Assembly (NCBI GenBank): GCA_947455725.1 | Contig: CANGPL010000005.1 | Location: 1-64,000 of the forward strand | DNA: 64,000 nucleotides | Source: Hyphomicrobiales bacterium | GTDB taxonomy: Bacteria > Pseudomonadota > Alphaproteobacteria > Rhizobiales > Beijerinckiaceae | Reading direction: 5' to 3' | Part shown: one piece after another, positions 38,845 through 48,111 of the stretch | Numbering within the stretch: the stretch's first letter is position 1 | Layout: each line of letters opens with the position of its first letter | Notes under the pieces: generated by a model | What the model was told of the DNA's origin: nothing | Seen by the model: the letters and a program-made list of their open reading frames with translations, nothing else | Database searches by the model: none | Translations under genes and position numbers: made by a program

Positions 38845-39876
38845 ATGTCTCAGCGAAGCGGAATTCTTACAGCCGGTTCTTGGTGCGTCGACAACAACAA
38901 GTCGCTGCCGGTTTGGCCTTCCGAAGATACGATGAGTACGATCACGGCATTGGATCGCCAGGGCGGTGGATCAGGGTCCAATATGGCGTTTGATTTAAAG
39001 CGCCTCGATCCCGATTTTTTTGTCGAAACCATGGGCATCGTGGGTGACGATTCCGACGGCCGTTTTTTGATCGAGAAGTGCGACGAGGCAGGCGTCAAGC
39101 GCGATAGGCTTGCCATGATCAAAGGTGGCATGACGGCATTTACCGATTGCTTCAATTCGCTCGAAAGCGGCAAGCGAACCCATCTTTATTTCCCCGGTGT
39201 CGCGGATGCGCTTTCACCTGACGATTTTGATTTTTCTACCACGACTGCTCGGCTTTTACATTTAGGCTTGCCCGGTGCCCATAAGACGATGGATGGTCAA
39301 TGGGGCAGTGATACAACGGGCTGGGCGACCGTCCTGCGCGCGGCTCAAAAAGCAGGGCTTAAGACCAATCTGGAAATGGTAACGACGACGCGCGAAAAAG
39401 TCCGGCATTTTGGCCTTTCCGCCTTGCCCTATCTTGATCTCCTCATCGTCAATGATTTTGAGATTGGTGCAGTAGCCGATGTCGAAACGCGCGATGGCAC
39501 AAAGACCCTCCCAGACCGTATTGTCGAAGCCCTACAAAAAATCCTTGAGCTCGGCTCAGTTTCCATCGCGGCTGCGCATTTTCCCGAAGGCGCGATCGCG
39601 ATTAGCCGCGAGGGTGGATTGTTTTCGGTTGGATCGGTCGCGATTCCATCGAACCAAATTGCAGGTGTTAATGGGGCTGGCGACGCGTTTGCGGCGGGCT
39701 TCTTATATTATTGGCATCAATCTCACCCGATTGACGACGCCTTGCGATTTGGCCACGCGGTAGCGGCTGCCTCCATGCGGGAAGTGTCAACAACGGCTGG
39801 TGTGACGAATGTCTCGGAAACCCTAAAATTAGCGAAACAATGGGGCTACCGCCCCGCGCCAGTGGTAAAAATCTAA
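38845..39876 (+). CDS. PfkB family carbohydrate kinase
   Basis: Ribokinase-superfamily kinase (343 aa). The N-terminal glycine motif QGGGSGSNMAFDLKRLDPDF and C-terminal GVNGAGDAFAAGFLYYWH are present; the latter holds the GAGD anion hole and catalytic Asp. The residues just before GAGD are V-N rather than the usual D-T. The unusual N-terminus GSWCVDNNKSLPVWPSEDT differs from fructokinases and ribokinases. It lies 10 bp after the aldolase-like gene and is the last gene in this direction before the tRNA. Sugar substrate unknown. Confidence 0.85.
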   Translation: MSQRSGILTAGSWCVDNNKSLPVWPSEDTMSTITALDRQGGGSGSNMAFDLKRLDPDFFVETMGIVGDDSDGRFLIEKCDEAGVKRDRLAMIKGGMTAFTDCFNSLESGKRTHLYFPGVADALSPDDFDFSTTTARLLHLGLPGAHKTMDGQWGSDTTGWATVLRAAQKAGLKTNLEMVTTTREKVRHFGLSALPYLDLLIVNDFEIGAVADVETRDGTKTLPDRIVEALQKILELGSVSIAAAHFPEGAIAISREGGLFSVGSVAIPSNQIAGVNGAGDAFAAGFLYYWHQSHPIDDALRFGHAVAAASMREVSTTAGVTNVSETLKLAKQWGYRPAPVVKI

Positions 39877-39890
39877 TTATTGGGTTTAAA

Positions 39891-39966
39891 TGGTGCCGCT
39901 TAGGTGACTCGAACACCTGACCCCAGCTTTACGAAAGCTGTGCTCTACCAACTGAGCTAAAGCGGC
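39891..39966 (-). tRNA. tRNA-Thr (anticodon CGU), CCA encoded
   Basis: On the minus strand: 7-bp acceptor GCCGCTT/AAGCGGC, D arm GCTC..GAGC, anticodon stem CAGCT/AGCTG with loop TTCGTAA, and T arm AGGTG-TTCGAGT-CACCT. The anticodon CGT (39933-39931) reads ACG threonine codons. Discriminator A is followed by an encoded CCA (39893-39891). It lies between the convergent pfkB-type and hemY genes. No integrase or att duplication is next to it. Confidence 0.97.
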
Positions 39967-40041
39967 AACGCGCGGCTACATACATGAGTTCTAGCCGTTT
40001 TCCTACCCCCTTTTAGCACATCACCCGCAAAGGAGCGCATT

Positions 40042-41568
40042 TTATTCGTGCCCCGGTCCCGGATCATCGGGCGAATGGGCAAGCGGAAAGATGACATCGG
40101 CCTTGGATCGGCTTTTAGGCTTCGACATTTCGGCCTCACTTGCTTGAGAAGCCAAAAAGGCCGAGGCGGACAATGTCTTTTTTGATCCTGGAGCCTGAAA
40201 ATCGGGCTCTTGAACGGTTCGTGGCGTCGCGGGGATCGAATCAAGTGAGCGAAGGGCCCCATTTAAAACATTGGAAAATTGCCGATCAACCATCGTTTCG
40301 GCCGGTTTGGCCCAAGTGAACACGTCTAGCTTGCCCGATATTGGCGATATTGCCGCCCAAACATCACTGATCAAACCATCCCCAATCCAACTTGGGTCGC
40401 GCGGCGCGTGCGAGGCTCGGCCTAACCATTCCCGAACATGCCCGCCATCGCCATGCTCCACTTGCTCGAGCTCGGCCAAGAGCAAACAGATGCGCACGGT
40501 TGGTGCTGTTTCAATAAGGGGCGCTATCGCCTCTCTCGCTTTCGCGAATTCGCGGGTTTCAACAAAAGTGCGGGCCAAAGCATAGCGACTTTCGGCGTGG
40601 GCTGGTTTGAGAGAGGAGAGTTTTTTTGCGCGCGCGAGCCGTTCTCGAGCAGCGTCGCCCGGACGCACGGCGAGATAGGCCTCGGCAATTTCGGGATGCG
40701 GGTTTAATTTCCACGCCGCTTCAAGAATGCGCGAGGCCTTTCGATAATCGCCTTGGCGTGAAAGGAGCCTCGCAAACGCGGTTTGTGCGGGCACAAGGTC
40801 GGGGGCCAATTTAGCGGCTTCCCGTGCGGCTTCGATTGCAAGTTCGGGTGCGCCGTCGCCATGCGATAGCGCATCGGCTGTCAGCAATACGGCCCGCTTC
40901 CGCTTGCGCTCCGGTCGCTCAAAAGCAGCGCTTCCACGATCCAACGCCATAAGCGCCTTTTGCCAATCGCCCGCTTTGGCGTGGTGCTCGATCAAAGCGT
41001 CGACCGCCCATGCCGTCTTCGGTGCGAGGTTTACCGTTTCCTCGGCAAATTTAAACGCCTCATGCTCATGGCCTGCGCGTTGGGCTTCAATGTAAAGTCC
41101 GCGTAAACCAAGCAGCTTTGTATCCGGGCTTATCAGCATATCGCGAAAGGCCCGCGAGGCACCGGCTGCATCACCTTCCATCTGCGCCGCTTGCGCGGAT
41201 AGGAGCAGGGCTAAAGGCTCTCGACCTAACAGACGCGTTGCTTCACGCGCGCTTCGTTGCGCTATTTTTGTATCGCCAGCCCCCACCGCAATCATGCCGC
41301 GCGAGACAGCAAGATGTCCTTTATGTCTTTGCCGAGCATGCCAACCGATTGAAATCATGCTTGGCAAGCGGAACACAAATCGAAGAATCGACCAGATCAC
41401 CGCAAGCGCAATAGCGAGCGCGACGACGACAATCAGGGCAACGGCCAATGACGCCTCAACTTTGAAACCCATCATGGTGACGGAGACACCGCCCGGCATG
41501 TCGGATAACCAGGCAAGCCCAAGCGCGATGGATGTCAGAACAATGAAGGTAAGGCTGAGCCTAATCAT
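40042..41568 (-). CDS. hemY: HemY-family TPR membrane protein
   Basis: Membrane-anchored TPR protein (508 aa) encoded with heme-synthesis genes in proteobacteria; its exact function is unsettled. Two N-terminal hydrophobic helices (residues 1-22 and 37-63) precede FRLPSMISIGWHARQRHKGH, conserved in the HemY N-terminal domain. Helical repeats follow (REPLALLLSAQAAQMEGDAA, then LLSRQGDYRKASRILEAAWK). The C-terminal 100 residues are low-complexity. Its ATG overlaps the stop of the mic60 gene. Confidence 0.9.
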   Translation of the reverse strand: MIRLSLTFIVLTSIALGLAWLSDMPGGVSVTMMGFKVEASLAVALIVVVALAIALAVIWSILRFVFRLPSMISIGWHARQRHKGHLAVSRGMIAVGAGDTKIAQRSAREATRLLGREPLALLLSAQAAQMEGDAAGASRAFRDMLISPDTKLLGLRGLYIEAQRAGHEHEAFKFAEETVNLAPKTAWAVDALIEHHAKAGDWQKALMALDRGSAAFERPERKRKRAVLLTADALSHGDGAPELAIEAAREAAKLAPDLVPAQTAFARLLSRQGDYRKASRILEAAWKLNPHPEIAEAYLAVRPGDAARERLARAKKLSSLKPAHAESRYALARTFVETREFAKAREAIAPLIETAPTVRICLLLAELEQVEHGDGGHVREWLGRASHAPRDPSWIGDGLISDVWAAISPISGKLDVFTWAKPAETMVDRQFSNVLNGALRSLDSIPATPRTVQEPDFQAPGSKKTLSASAFLASQASEAEMSKPKSRSKADVIFPLAHSPDDPGPGHE

Positions 41569-42587
41569 TGCGCCGCTCCCTTCACACTTAGCGAGTTAAG
41601 AGCGTCGCTGATCAAAGTGTCAACGGCGGCTTCTGTGTCCAATTTAGCTCGAAGTTTTGCCGCCCAGTTGGCGAGAATTTGTCGATCCGCTTCGGGCATT
41701 GATTGCCATATTTCAAAGGCTTTAGCGCCTGCATGATTCGTCAGAGCTAATTCGATTTCTGAGGAATTAGACGGAGCGCTCGGCATTGCTTCGTCCGTGC
41801 GCGTGATCGTAACAAAATGAGAGAGCACATCTAACATTCGATCTTCAATTGCTGCCGATGAAGATGATGTGGTGGTTTCAATGCGTGTTGGCATCGCCAT
41901 GATTTGCTTCAATTCATGCTGCAATGCCTCATAGGATATTGTCCCCGATTGCGCATGATCGTGTAGAACTTTATTTTCAGCCGAAGGTCCCATTAACTCA
42001 ATGAGGGCGTCGTATTCCGTTTTATAAGGCGTACTCTTTGCGATATGATCTTTGATCAGACCTGCAAGCGTTAAGCGTATAGCGCCTTTGCTCCATGTGC
42101 CATCTGATGAAGAGAATTGACCTTCCATATGACCGAGTGCCTCTTCAATCGTATTTAGGCGCGTCGTAAGGGGCGTAAGATCGACAGACGCTTTCGAGCT
42201 TTGTGTCAGAGACTTACGCAAATCACCGGCATCAGTTTCGATCTTTGCAAGACGCGTCTCGAGCGTTTTCACCGACGATTGTGAGGCAAGCTGGCTGATG
42301 GACGATTGGAGAGCGATTGTTGCATCAGGGGCGGTATTTTTCATCGGCCAGAAAGTGAGGCTACCCGCAACCAAGGCCCCTCCGATGATACCACCACCTA
42401 TCGCCGCAATGATCAACGAAGGGTCGAATTTTTTCCCGCCCTCTACCGTCTCACTCTTCTCCTCGCCAGACGCTGACTCATCCGGTTTTACCTCGGCTGC
42501 GGCAAGATCAATGATTGGCGGCTCAGATCGCGCGCGCCGTGAGGGGTTTGGCGTTTGCGCTTCGACATTTGGGTCATTCTCTATCAT
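41565..42587 (-). CDS. Alphaproteobacterial Mic60 (mitofilin) homologue
   Basis: Membrane protein (340 aa) with an acidic and proline-rich cytoplasmic N-terminus and one transmembrane helix (about residues 58-80, IIAAIGGGIIGGALVAGSL). A coiled-coil stretch (SQLASQSSVKTLETRLAKIE, onward) and a C-terminal mitofilin-like domain (AFEIWQSMPEADRQILANWA) follow. The alphaproteobacterial counterpart of mitochondrial Mic60 is encoded in this spot, between hemY and hemD, and can shape membranes. Direct homology here is judged by architecture and synteny. Confidence 0.82.
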   Translation of the reverse strand: MIENDPNVEAQTPNPSRRARSEPPIIDLAAAEVKPDESASGEEKSETVEGGKKFDPSLIIAAIGGGIIGGALVAGSLTFWPMKNTAPDATIALQSSISQLASQSSVKTLETRLAKIETDAGDLRKSLTQSSKASVDLTPLTTRLNTIEEALGHMEGQFSSSDGTWSKGAIRLTLAGLIKDHIAKSTPYKTEYDALIELMGPSAENKVLHDHAQSGTISYEALQHELKQIMAMPTRIETTTSSSSAAIEDRMLDVLSHFVTITRTDEAMPSAPSNSSEIELALTNHAGAKAFEIWQSMPEADRQILANWAAKLRAKLDTEAAVDTLISDALNSLSVKGAAQ

Positions 42588-42669
42588 GCTCTAGCGCGCT
42601 CCCGCTTCAATCGCCGATCAAGCCTAACCATGGCCGTTTAAGGTTTATACTTCCTTGATCTAGGACAGA

Positions 42670-43377
42670 TTAAGGCAAAGCCCTTGCGATCAAATCAAAC
42701 AGGCTTTTTTCGTTTGCTTCCATGGCGCGCGTGACTGACGGACAGTGGATTGCCCTAAGCGGTGAGGCTACGTCTTCCGAAAGGCAAAGATGGCGTAGTT
42801 TCGTGAGGGTTGAGAGTGTGCCTGAACGCTCCGCCAAATCAATTAAGGTTTCTACCGAAGCCCGCGAGAAGTGAAGCGCTGTATCAACAGTAGCGAGGTC
42901 GTCGATTTTTTCACCGGGCCAGATGCTAACGGCCTGAGCTTTATAAAGCTCGACACTCGTTACCCGATAACCAGCCTGTCGGAGTTCGTCTTCGACGATG
43001 GGTTTGCGCGGTGTACCGGTCAGATAGAGGAAATGCGCCTCATTCGAATATGCAGCCATTAAATCCGACACGAGCTTGGCGCCTGAGCCACCCGCCACAT
43101 GGGCCGACGAGAAACCCAAGTCATGCGCAATCCCGGCGGTTTTTGCGCCGACACAATGGAGCGCGGCTGATTTTAATCTCGCAATATCCGGCTTCACCAT
43201 CATCCGGAAAGCATTGGCGCTGGTTGCCAAAACCGCCGTAAACGCACCTTCAGGCAGCGAATTGCCCGTGGCAACAATTTCGGTTGCCGGTAGCGATAGA
43301 CACTCATAGCCCAATTCAACCAGCCTTCCGGCGGTTGCCGTCGCGTCCGGTTCCGGGCGCGTGATCAGAATTTTCAT
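42670..43377 (-). CDS. hemD: Uroporphyrinogen-III synthase
   Basis: Cyclises hydroxymethylbilane to uroporphyrinogen III (235 aa). Sequence is weakly conserved in this family. Recognisable parts are ILITRPEPDATATAGRLVEL at the N-terminus, FTAVLATSANAFRMM, HCVGAKTAGIAHDLG, and LHFSRASVETLIDLAE. Its start overlaps the hemC stop by four bases, so the two consecutive pathway enzymes are coupled. Confidence 0.92.
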   Translation of the reverse strand: MKILITRPEPDATATAGRLVELGYECLSLPATEIVATGNSLPEGAFTAVLATSANAFRMMVKPDIARLKSAALHCVGAKTAGIAHDLGFSSAHVAGGSGAKLVSDLMAAYSNEAHFLYLTGTPRKPIVEDELRQAGYRVTSVELYKAQAVSIWPGEKIDDLATVDTALHFSRASVETLIDLAERSGTLSTLTKLRHLCLSEDVASPLRAIHCPSVTRAMEANEKSLFDLIARALP

Positions 43378-44303
43378 TCGCCTTGCATACGTATTTCTGG
43401 CGGTAGCACCGCAAGAATATCCCGTGCGGCCTTTTCACCAATCAGAGCGGCGTCGTTAACCGATCCCGATCCATTTGCGGTGAAAGATTGGCGGCCATCA
43501 TTGCTGAGATAAAGGCCATGAAATGTAAGCTGGTCACCATTGATAACCGCGTGGCCTGCAATTGGAGTCCGGCACGATCCATCCAATAATTTAAGGAAGG
43601 TTCGCTCGGCGGCAAGCGCAATACCCGTATGAGCATCGGCAATAAGGCTGAAGGCTTCAAGCGCCCGTGCATCGCCGCTCCGCGCTGTCACGCCGACAGC
43701 GCCTTGTCCGATCGCGGGTGGAAATGTATCGAGCGGTAAAATGGCAGCCGCTTTTTCGGCAATACCGAGTCTTTTGAGCCCCGCAAGCGCCAAAAGTGTC
43801 GCGTCCACTTCGCCCTCCGCCGATTTCCGGATCCGTGTATCGACATTGCCGCGCAGTACTTGCGTCTTAATGTCAGGGCGGATGCGCTTGACGAGCGCGG
43901 CGCGGCGCAAACTAGCCGTGCCAACAATACCGCCAAGCGGGAGTTCCTCGATCGATTTATATTTCGCCGATATCAAACAATCGCGCACGTCTTCGCGCGG
44001 CAAATAGCCAATAATATCAATGCCATCAGGAAAAGCGGTTGGCATGTCTTTGGCGGAGTGAACGGCTAAATCAATATCGCCAGCCAACATGGCTTCGTCA
44101 ATTTCTTTGGTAAAGGCGCCTTTGCCGCCAACCAAGGCTTGGCCGCCGGCTTGGCTCATATCACCAGAAGTTCGAATAATGACGAGCTCGATCGCATCTT
44201 CTGGCACGTTCAGCGCTTTACGAAGGCGAGAGGCCACTTCATTGGCCTGCCATAGGGCGAGGGGGCTACCCCGCGTCCCGATCTTAAACCCTTTTCCCGC
44301 CAT
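43374..44303 (-). CDS. hemC: Porphobilinogen deaminase (hydroxymethylbilane synthase)
   Basis: Polymerises four porphobilinogens (309 aa). C244 in LLDGSCRTPIAGH carries the dipyrromethane cofactor. KIGTRGSPLALWQANEVAS opens the protein, and DLAVHSAKDMPTAFPDGIDI, VGTASLRRAALVKRIRPDI and AIGQGAVGV are conserved blocks holding substrate-binding Arg and Asp residues. First gene of hemC-hemD-mic60-hemY, divergent from tsaD with 154 bp between. Confidence 0.96.
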   Translation of the reverse strand: MAGKGFKIGTRGSPLALWQANEVASRLRKALNVPEDAIELVIIRTSGDMSQAGGQALVGGKGAFTKEIDEAMLAGDIDLAVHSAKDMPTAFPDGIDIIGYLPREDVRDCLISAKYKSIEELPLGGIVGTASLRRAALVKRIRPDIKTQVLRGNVDTRIRKSAEGEVDATLLALAGLKRLGIAEKAAAILPLDTFPPAIGQGAVGVTARSGDARALEAFSLIADAHTGIALAAERTFLKLLDGSCRTPIAGHAVINGDQLTFHGLYLSNDGRQSFTANGSGSVNDAALIGEKAARDILAVLPPEIRMQGE

Positions 44304-44457
44304 TCGCCTTAAACCTTGCTCTTTTTCCTGCTCTTATGCGATGTCCATCCAGAATCATCGCATTGGCCTACTTGCTCATTTATAGGGGGTTGCTAAGCCA
44401 TGCGAAAGAGGCCCTGTAATTTTGGGCCGCCGTCAGTCATTGAAGAGAAAAAGCGCC

Positions 44458-45504
44458 ATGCGCGTTCTAGGTATTGAAACAACCTGTGATGAAACCGCTG
44501 TCTCTGTCGTCGAAAGCGATCGGGATGGTGAGGGTCGCATTTTATCGAATGAAATCTTAAGCCAAATCAAGGCACATCAAGCCTATGGCGGCGTTGTTCC
44601 AGAAATCGCGGCCCGCGCCCATATCGAGGTTATCGATATTCTCGTGAAACAGGCTTTGCAAACGGCCGGCATGAAATTGTCGGATATGGATGCCATAGCT
44701 GCCGCCGCCGGTCCGGGTCTTATCGGTGGTGTGATGGTCGGTTTAACAACCGGCAAAGCGCTTTCGCTTGTGGCCCAAAAGCCATTTTTGGCCGTTAATC
44801 ACCTTGAAGCCCACGCGCTCTCTCCACGTTTGACCGATGGTGTCGCCTTTCCATTCTTATTATTGCTCGCGTCAGGTGGACATTCGCAATTGCTTTTCGT
44901 GCGCGGCGTTGGGGATTATGTCCGGCTCGGCACCACGATCGACGACGCGATCGGCGAAGCCTTCGACAAAGTCGCAAAAATGCTCGGGCTCCCCTATCCG
45001 GGTGGGCCGGAAGTCGAAAAACTGGCGCTTGAAGGCAATCCTGAGCAATTCGCCTTTCCTCGCCCCATGCTCGGTCGGAAGGAACCCGATTTTTCCCTGT
45101 CTGGATTAAAGACCGCGGTCCGCATCGAGGCAGAAAAAATCGCGCCTCTTACCGCTACAGATGTCAAAAACATTTGCGCCTCGTTTCAAGCAGCGATTGT
45201 GGATGTCGTAGCGGATCGAACCAGAATGGCGCTGCGCGTTGCGCGTGCCGATTTTGCTGAACCAACAGCCATTGTCGTTGCCGGTGGTGTTGCCGCCAAT
45301 CTCGCGATGCGGCGGGCCCTGCAGCGTGTCGCAAGCGATAATAGCCTGCCTCTTGTGGCGCCTCCTGTTGCACTCTGCACCGACAATGGCGCCATGATTG
45401 CATGGGCCGGGATTGAGCGCTTAAGGCTCGGGCTGGTCGATGGGCTGGATTTCGCGCCGCGCTCCCGTTGGGCGCTTGAAGCGAAAGTCGCGCCTCATGT
45501 TTGA
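44458..45504 (+). CDS. tsaD: tRNA N6-threonylcarbamoyltransferase TsaD
   Basis: Transfers threonylcarbamoyl to A37 of ANN-decoding tRNAs (348 aa), with TsaB, TsaC and TsaE. ASKHA-fold protein: [20 protein letters not shown] begins it, the metal-binding histidine region is [12 protein letters not shown], and [15 protein letters not shown] and [15 protein letters not shown] follow. ATG 44458 is used rather than an in-frame TTG at 44422, since family members start at this motif. It overlaps gpsA by 8 bp. Confidence 0.96.
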   Translation: MRVLGIETTCDETAVSVVESDRDGEGRILSNEILSQIKAHQAYGGVVPEIAARAHIEVIDILVKQALQTAGMKLSDMDAIAAAAGPGLIGGVMVGLTTGKALSLVAQKPFLAVNHLEAHALSPRLTDGVAFPFLLLLASGGHSQLLFVRGVGDYVRLGTTIDDAIGEAFDKVAKMLGLPYPGGPEVEKLALEGNPEQFAFPRPMLGRKEPDFSLSGLKTAVRIEAEKIAPLTATDVKNICASFQAAIVDVVADRTRMALRVARADFAEPTAIVVAGGVAANLAMRRALQRVASDNSLPLVAPPVALCTDNGAMIAWAGIERLRLGLVDGLDFAPRSRWALEAKVAPHV

Positions 45505-46483
45505 ACATATCTCGGTTATTGGTTCAGGTGCTTGGGGAACCGCTTTGGCGCTTGCGGCCGCACGAGCGGGTCGAAAGGTCACGCTATGGAGCCGTGACGC
45601 GGATCAGGCGCAAGCCATGCAATCGACCCGCGAGAATAGCCGTCGATTACCAGGCATTCTCTTACCCGATGCGATCACCGTAACGGCCTCGCTTAAAGAG
45701 GCGGCCGATAAGGGCCGTGCCATTCTATTGGTCGTTCCCGCACAAGCCTTGCGGGACATGACAATCGCCCTTTCGATGGTTGTGAAACGCGGTATTCCGT
45801 TGATTGTCTGCGCCAAAGGGATTGACCGTCAAAGCGGCGAATTCATGAGTGAGATTGTAACTGACGCGATACCCGGTGTTATGCCTGGTATCTTGTCCGG
45901 GCCAAGTTTCGCAGATGATGTCGCACGCGGCCTACCCACAGCTGTCGTTTTAGCCGCACCAATTGGTGAAATTGCTGAAGCATTGGCGAAATCGCTGAGT
46001 TCCTCCAGTTTTCGTGTCTATCATTCGTCGGATCTTCGTGGCGTTGAGATCGGCGGCGCGGCTAAAAATGTTTTAGCCATTGCAGCGGGAATTGTTGAAG
46101 GGCGCGGCTTGGGGGAAAGCGCGCGTGCCGCGTTGGTCGCGCGCGGATTTGCCGAGTTGCGGCGTTTTGCAGAGAGCTATCAAGCCAAGCCTGAGACCCT
46201 AATGGGCCTTTCGGGACTTGGTGATTTGGTGCTCACGGCAGGCTCGCTCAAGTCACGAAATTTTGCCTTCGGGCATGATCTTGGACGCGGTAAATCCGTA
46301 CACCAAGCGGGAGGCGGAAAATTGGCTGAGGGCGTTTATACCGCCCATGTGCTCGTTGAAATGGCGCGCGCGCGGGGTATCGAAATGCCTATCGCCGAGG
46401 CTATTTCCGCCATTTTAGAGAATAGGCTGACGGTGGACGGAGCGATTGATCGCTTGATGAACCGCCCGGTAAAGGGGGAATAA
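45497..46483 (+). CDS. gpsA: Glycerol-3-phosphate dehydrogenase [NAD(P)+]
   Basis: Reduces dihydroxyacetone phosphate to sn-glycerol 3-phosphate for phospholipid synthesis (328 aa). [19 protein letters not shown] (residues 6-24) binds NAD(P). [41 protein letters not shown] with the catalytic Lys, and [20 protein letters not shown] are signature blocks. ATG 45497 places the Rossmann motif at the N-terminus and overlaps the end of tsaD by 8 bp; an upstream in-frame start is rejected. Confidence 0.95.
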   Translation: MFEHISVIGSGAWGTALALAAARAGRKVTLWSRDADQAQAMQSTRENSRRLPGILLPDAITVTASLKEAADKGRAILLVVPAQALRDMTIALSMVVKRGIPLIVCAKGIDRQSGEFMSEIVTDAIPGVMPGILSGPSFADDVARGLPTAVVLAAPIGEIAEALAKSLSSSSFRVYHSSDLRGVEIGGAAKNVLAIAAGIVEGRGLGESARAALVARGFAELRRFAESYQAKPETLMGLSGLGDLVLTAGSLKSRNFAFGHDLGRGKSVHQAGGGKLAEGVYTAHVLVEMARARGIEMPIAEAISAILENRLTVDGAIDRLMNRPVKGE

Positions 46484-46487
46484 AGCG

Positions 46488-46904
46488 ATGGCGCACTGGC
46501 TCTATAAATCCGAACCCTTCAAATGGTCATGGGATCAACAGGTTGAAGCGGGAGCGAAGGGCACATTTTGGAACGGCGTTCGCAATCACTCCGCCAAGCT
46601 CAACATGCTCGCGATGAAAAAAGGTGATACAGGCTTTTTCTATCACTCGAACGAGGGCAAAGAAATTGTCGGTATCGTTGAAGTCATCCGCGAAGCCTAT
46701 CCCGATCCAACGGCAGAACCGGGCGAGCCTTGGGTGGTGGTTGATCTTAAAGCGGTGAAGGCGTTGCCAAAGCCCGTTACGCTCGCTGCCGTTAAAGCAG
46801 AGGAAAGACTAGCAAAAATGTCGCTCGTTACCTCCATGCGGCTCTCGGTGCAGCCCGTAACGGAAGCGGAATGGAAGATCGTTTGCGGGATGGGCGGGAT
46901 TTAA
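46488..46904 (+). CDS. EVE domain-containing protein
   Basis: Small cytoplasmic protein (138 aa) consisting of one EVE domain, a PUA-like fold. Blocks: HWLYKSEPFKWSWDQQVEAG, WNGVRNHSAKLNMLAMKKGD and GFFYHSNEGKEIVGIVEV. EVE domains bind modified bases in DNA or RNA in several systems; the stand-alone form's role is not settled. It begins 4 bp after gpsA, matching the rhizobial tsaD-gpsA-EVE order, so it is probably cotranscribed. Confidence 0.9.
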   Translation: MAHWLYKSEPFKWSWDQQVEAGAKGTFWNGVRNHSAKLNMLAMKKGDTGFFYHSNEGKEIVGIVEVIREAYPDPTAEPGEPWVVVDLKAVKALPKPVTLAAVKAEERLAKMSLVTSMRLSVQPVTEAEWKIVCGMGGI

Positions 46905-46991
46905 AGAGAGAGACGATTCTTACGCAGCGTCATTTAATTGCCATATCGTTAAGCCAGTGCTTTACTCATGCGGTGGAGGGAAGCGCTTATC

Positions 46992-47873
46992 ATGGCAAGG
47001 ATCTCTTTCAAGCTTTTCGGATCTTTCATCGGTCCGACACGCTTTATCGCACTCCTGTTTTTTGCGATCCTTTCGAGTGTTTCCGCAAAAGCCAATCCCG
47101 AAACGATTTCGATTTCTTTGCCCGGATATGATCAGCCGATTATCGCCGATTTATACAAGCCGGATGGAGCAGGGCCTTTTCCACTCGTGATTTTCTCTCA
47201 TGGAAGGGCGGGCAAAGCATCTGATCGCGCCCAAACGGACCATACAATAGCCCACTCCCATCCTGATTATTGGCTATCAAAGGGGTTCGCCATTCTTGCA
47301 CCGGTGCGGCCGGGTTATGGCCCCACAGGAGGCACTGACGTCGAAGACTCGCAGTCCTGTTCCGGTCCTGCCCATTTTGACCGCACGGCAAAGAATGCCG
47401 CCGATGTGACCGAAGCCGTTATCTCATGGTCAAAAACACAAAGTTTCGTTCGAAAAAATCAGATTTTATTGGTCGGCCAGTCCGTTGGCGGCATGACTGT
47501 TGTGGCGCTTGGTGCGCGTAAGATTTCCGGCGTGGTCGGCTATATTAATTTTGCAGGCGGAGCGGGCGGTGATCCTGACCGACATCCAATGTCCAGTTGC
47601 TCTCCTGATGCGCTCAGTGCTTTATACGAGGAACTTGGAAAGACGACACATGTCCCAAATCTCTGGCTCTATTCAATCAATGATTTGTTTTGGGGTCCTG
47701 ATGCACCGGTGATGTGGCATCACGCCTTTGAACGAGGCGGCGGGAGAGGACAATTTGTGCAAACCGGTCCTGTATCGGATGGTAACGGTCATCACCTCAT
47801 CGGAAAAGGCAAGTCGATGTGGGAAGGACCGGTCGATGCATTTTTGAAGCGATTGGGATTTTTAAAGAATTAA
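46992..47873 (+). CDS. Exported alpha/beta hydrolase (dienelactone hydrolase-like)
   Basis: Hydrolase (293 aa) with a signal peptide (FIALLFFAILSSVSAKA). PFPLVIFSHGRAGKASDRAQ is the oxyanion-hole region, GQSVGGMT holds the nucleophile Ser, and GNGHHLIGKG near the C-terminus supplies the His. DLFWGPDAP is a likely acid region. Four cysteines in the mature part (e.g. SQSCSGP and MSSCSPD) could form periplasmic disulfides. ATG 46992 is preferred over 46968 because GGAGGG lies upstream. Substrate unknown. Confidence 0.8.
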   Translation: MARISFKLFGSFIGPTRFIALLFFAILSSVSAKANPETISISLPGYDQPIIADLYKPDGAGPFPLVIFSHGRAGKASDRAQTDHTIAHSHPDYWLSKGFAILAPVRPGYGPTGGTDVEDSQSCSGPAHFDRTAKNAADVTEAVISWSKTQSFVRKNQILLVGQSVGGMTVVALGARKISGVVGYINFAGGAGGDPDRHPMSSCSPDALSALYEELGKTTHVPNLWLYSINDLFWGPDAPVMWHHAFERGGGRGQFVQTGPVSDGNGHHLIGKGKSMWEGPVDAFLKRLGFLKN

Positions 47874-48111
47874 CCTCCGTCATTGGATTTTTTTCCAGTT
47901 TCGTTCCATTGCCCATCAATAGGCCGGATGTAGTCCCCTCCTAAAGTCGAACCAACCAAAGTGTGACACACGCTCCCCTTGTCGCGAGAGGCGCATCGAG
48001 CGTAAAATCGACCCATGAAATGAATACGGCTTTATGCTGTCCGCGGGGATATGGATCATAACGGGTTAATCCGAAGGTCCGTTTGTCCGGCAGTCAGGGG
48101 AGGAACTATCC

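Noticed and set aside
39891-39966. tRNA-Thr as an island attachment site
   Set aside because: No integrase and no duplicated tRNA 3' end were seen nearby; flanking genes are ordinary.
47960-47971. GTGTGACACAC upstream of acs as a CRP/FNR-type site
   Set aside because: The half-sites are too short and the spacing does not match CRP or FNR consensus.
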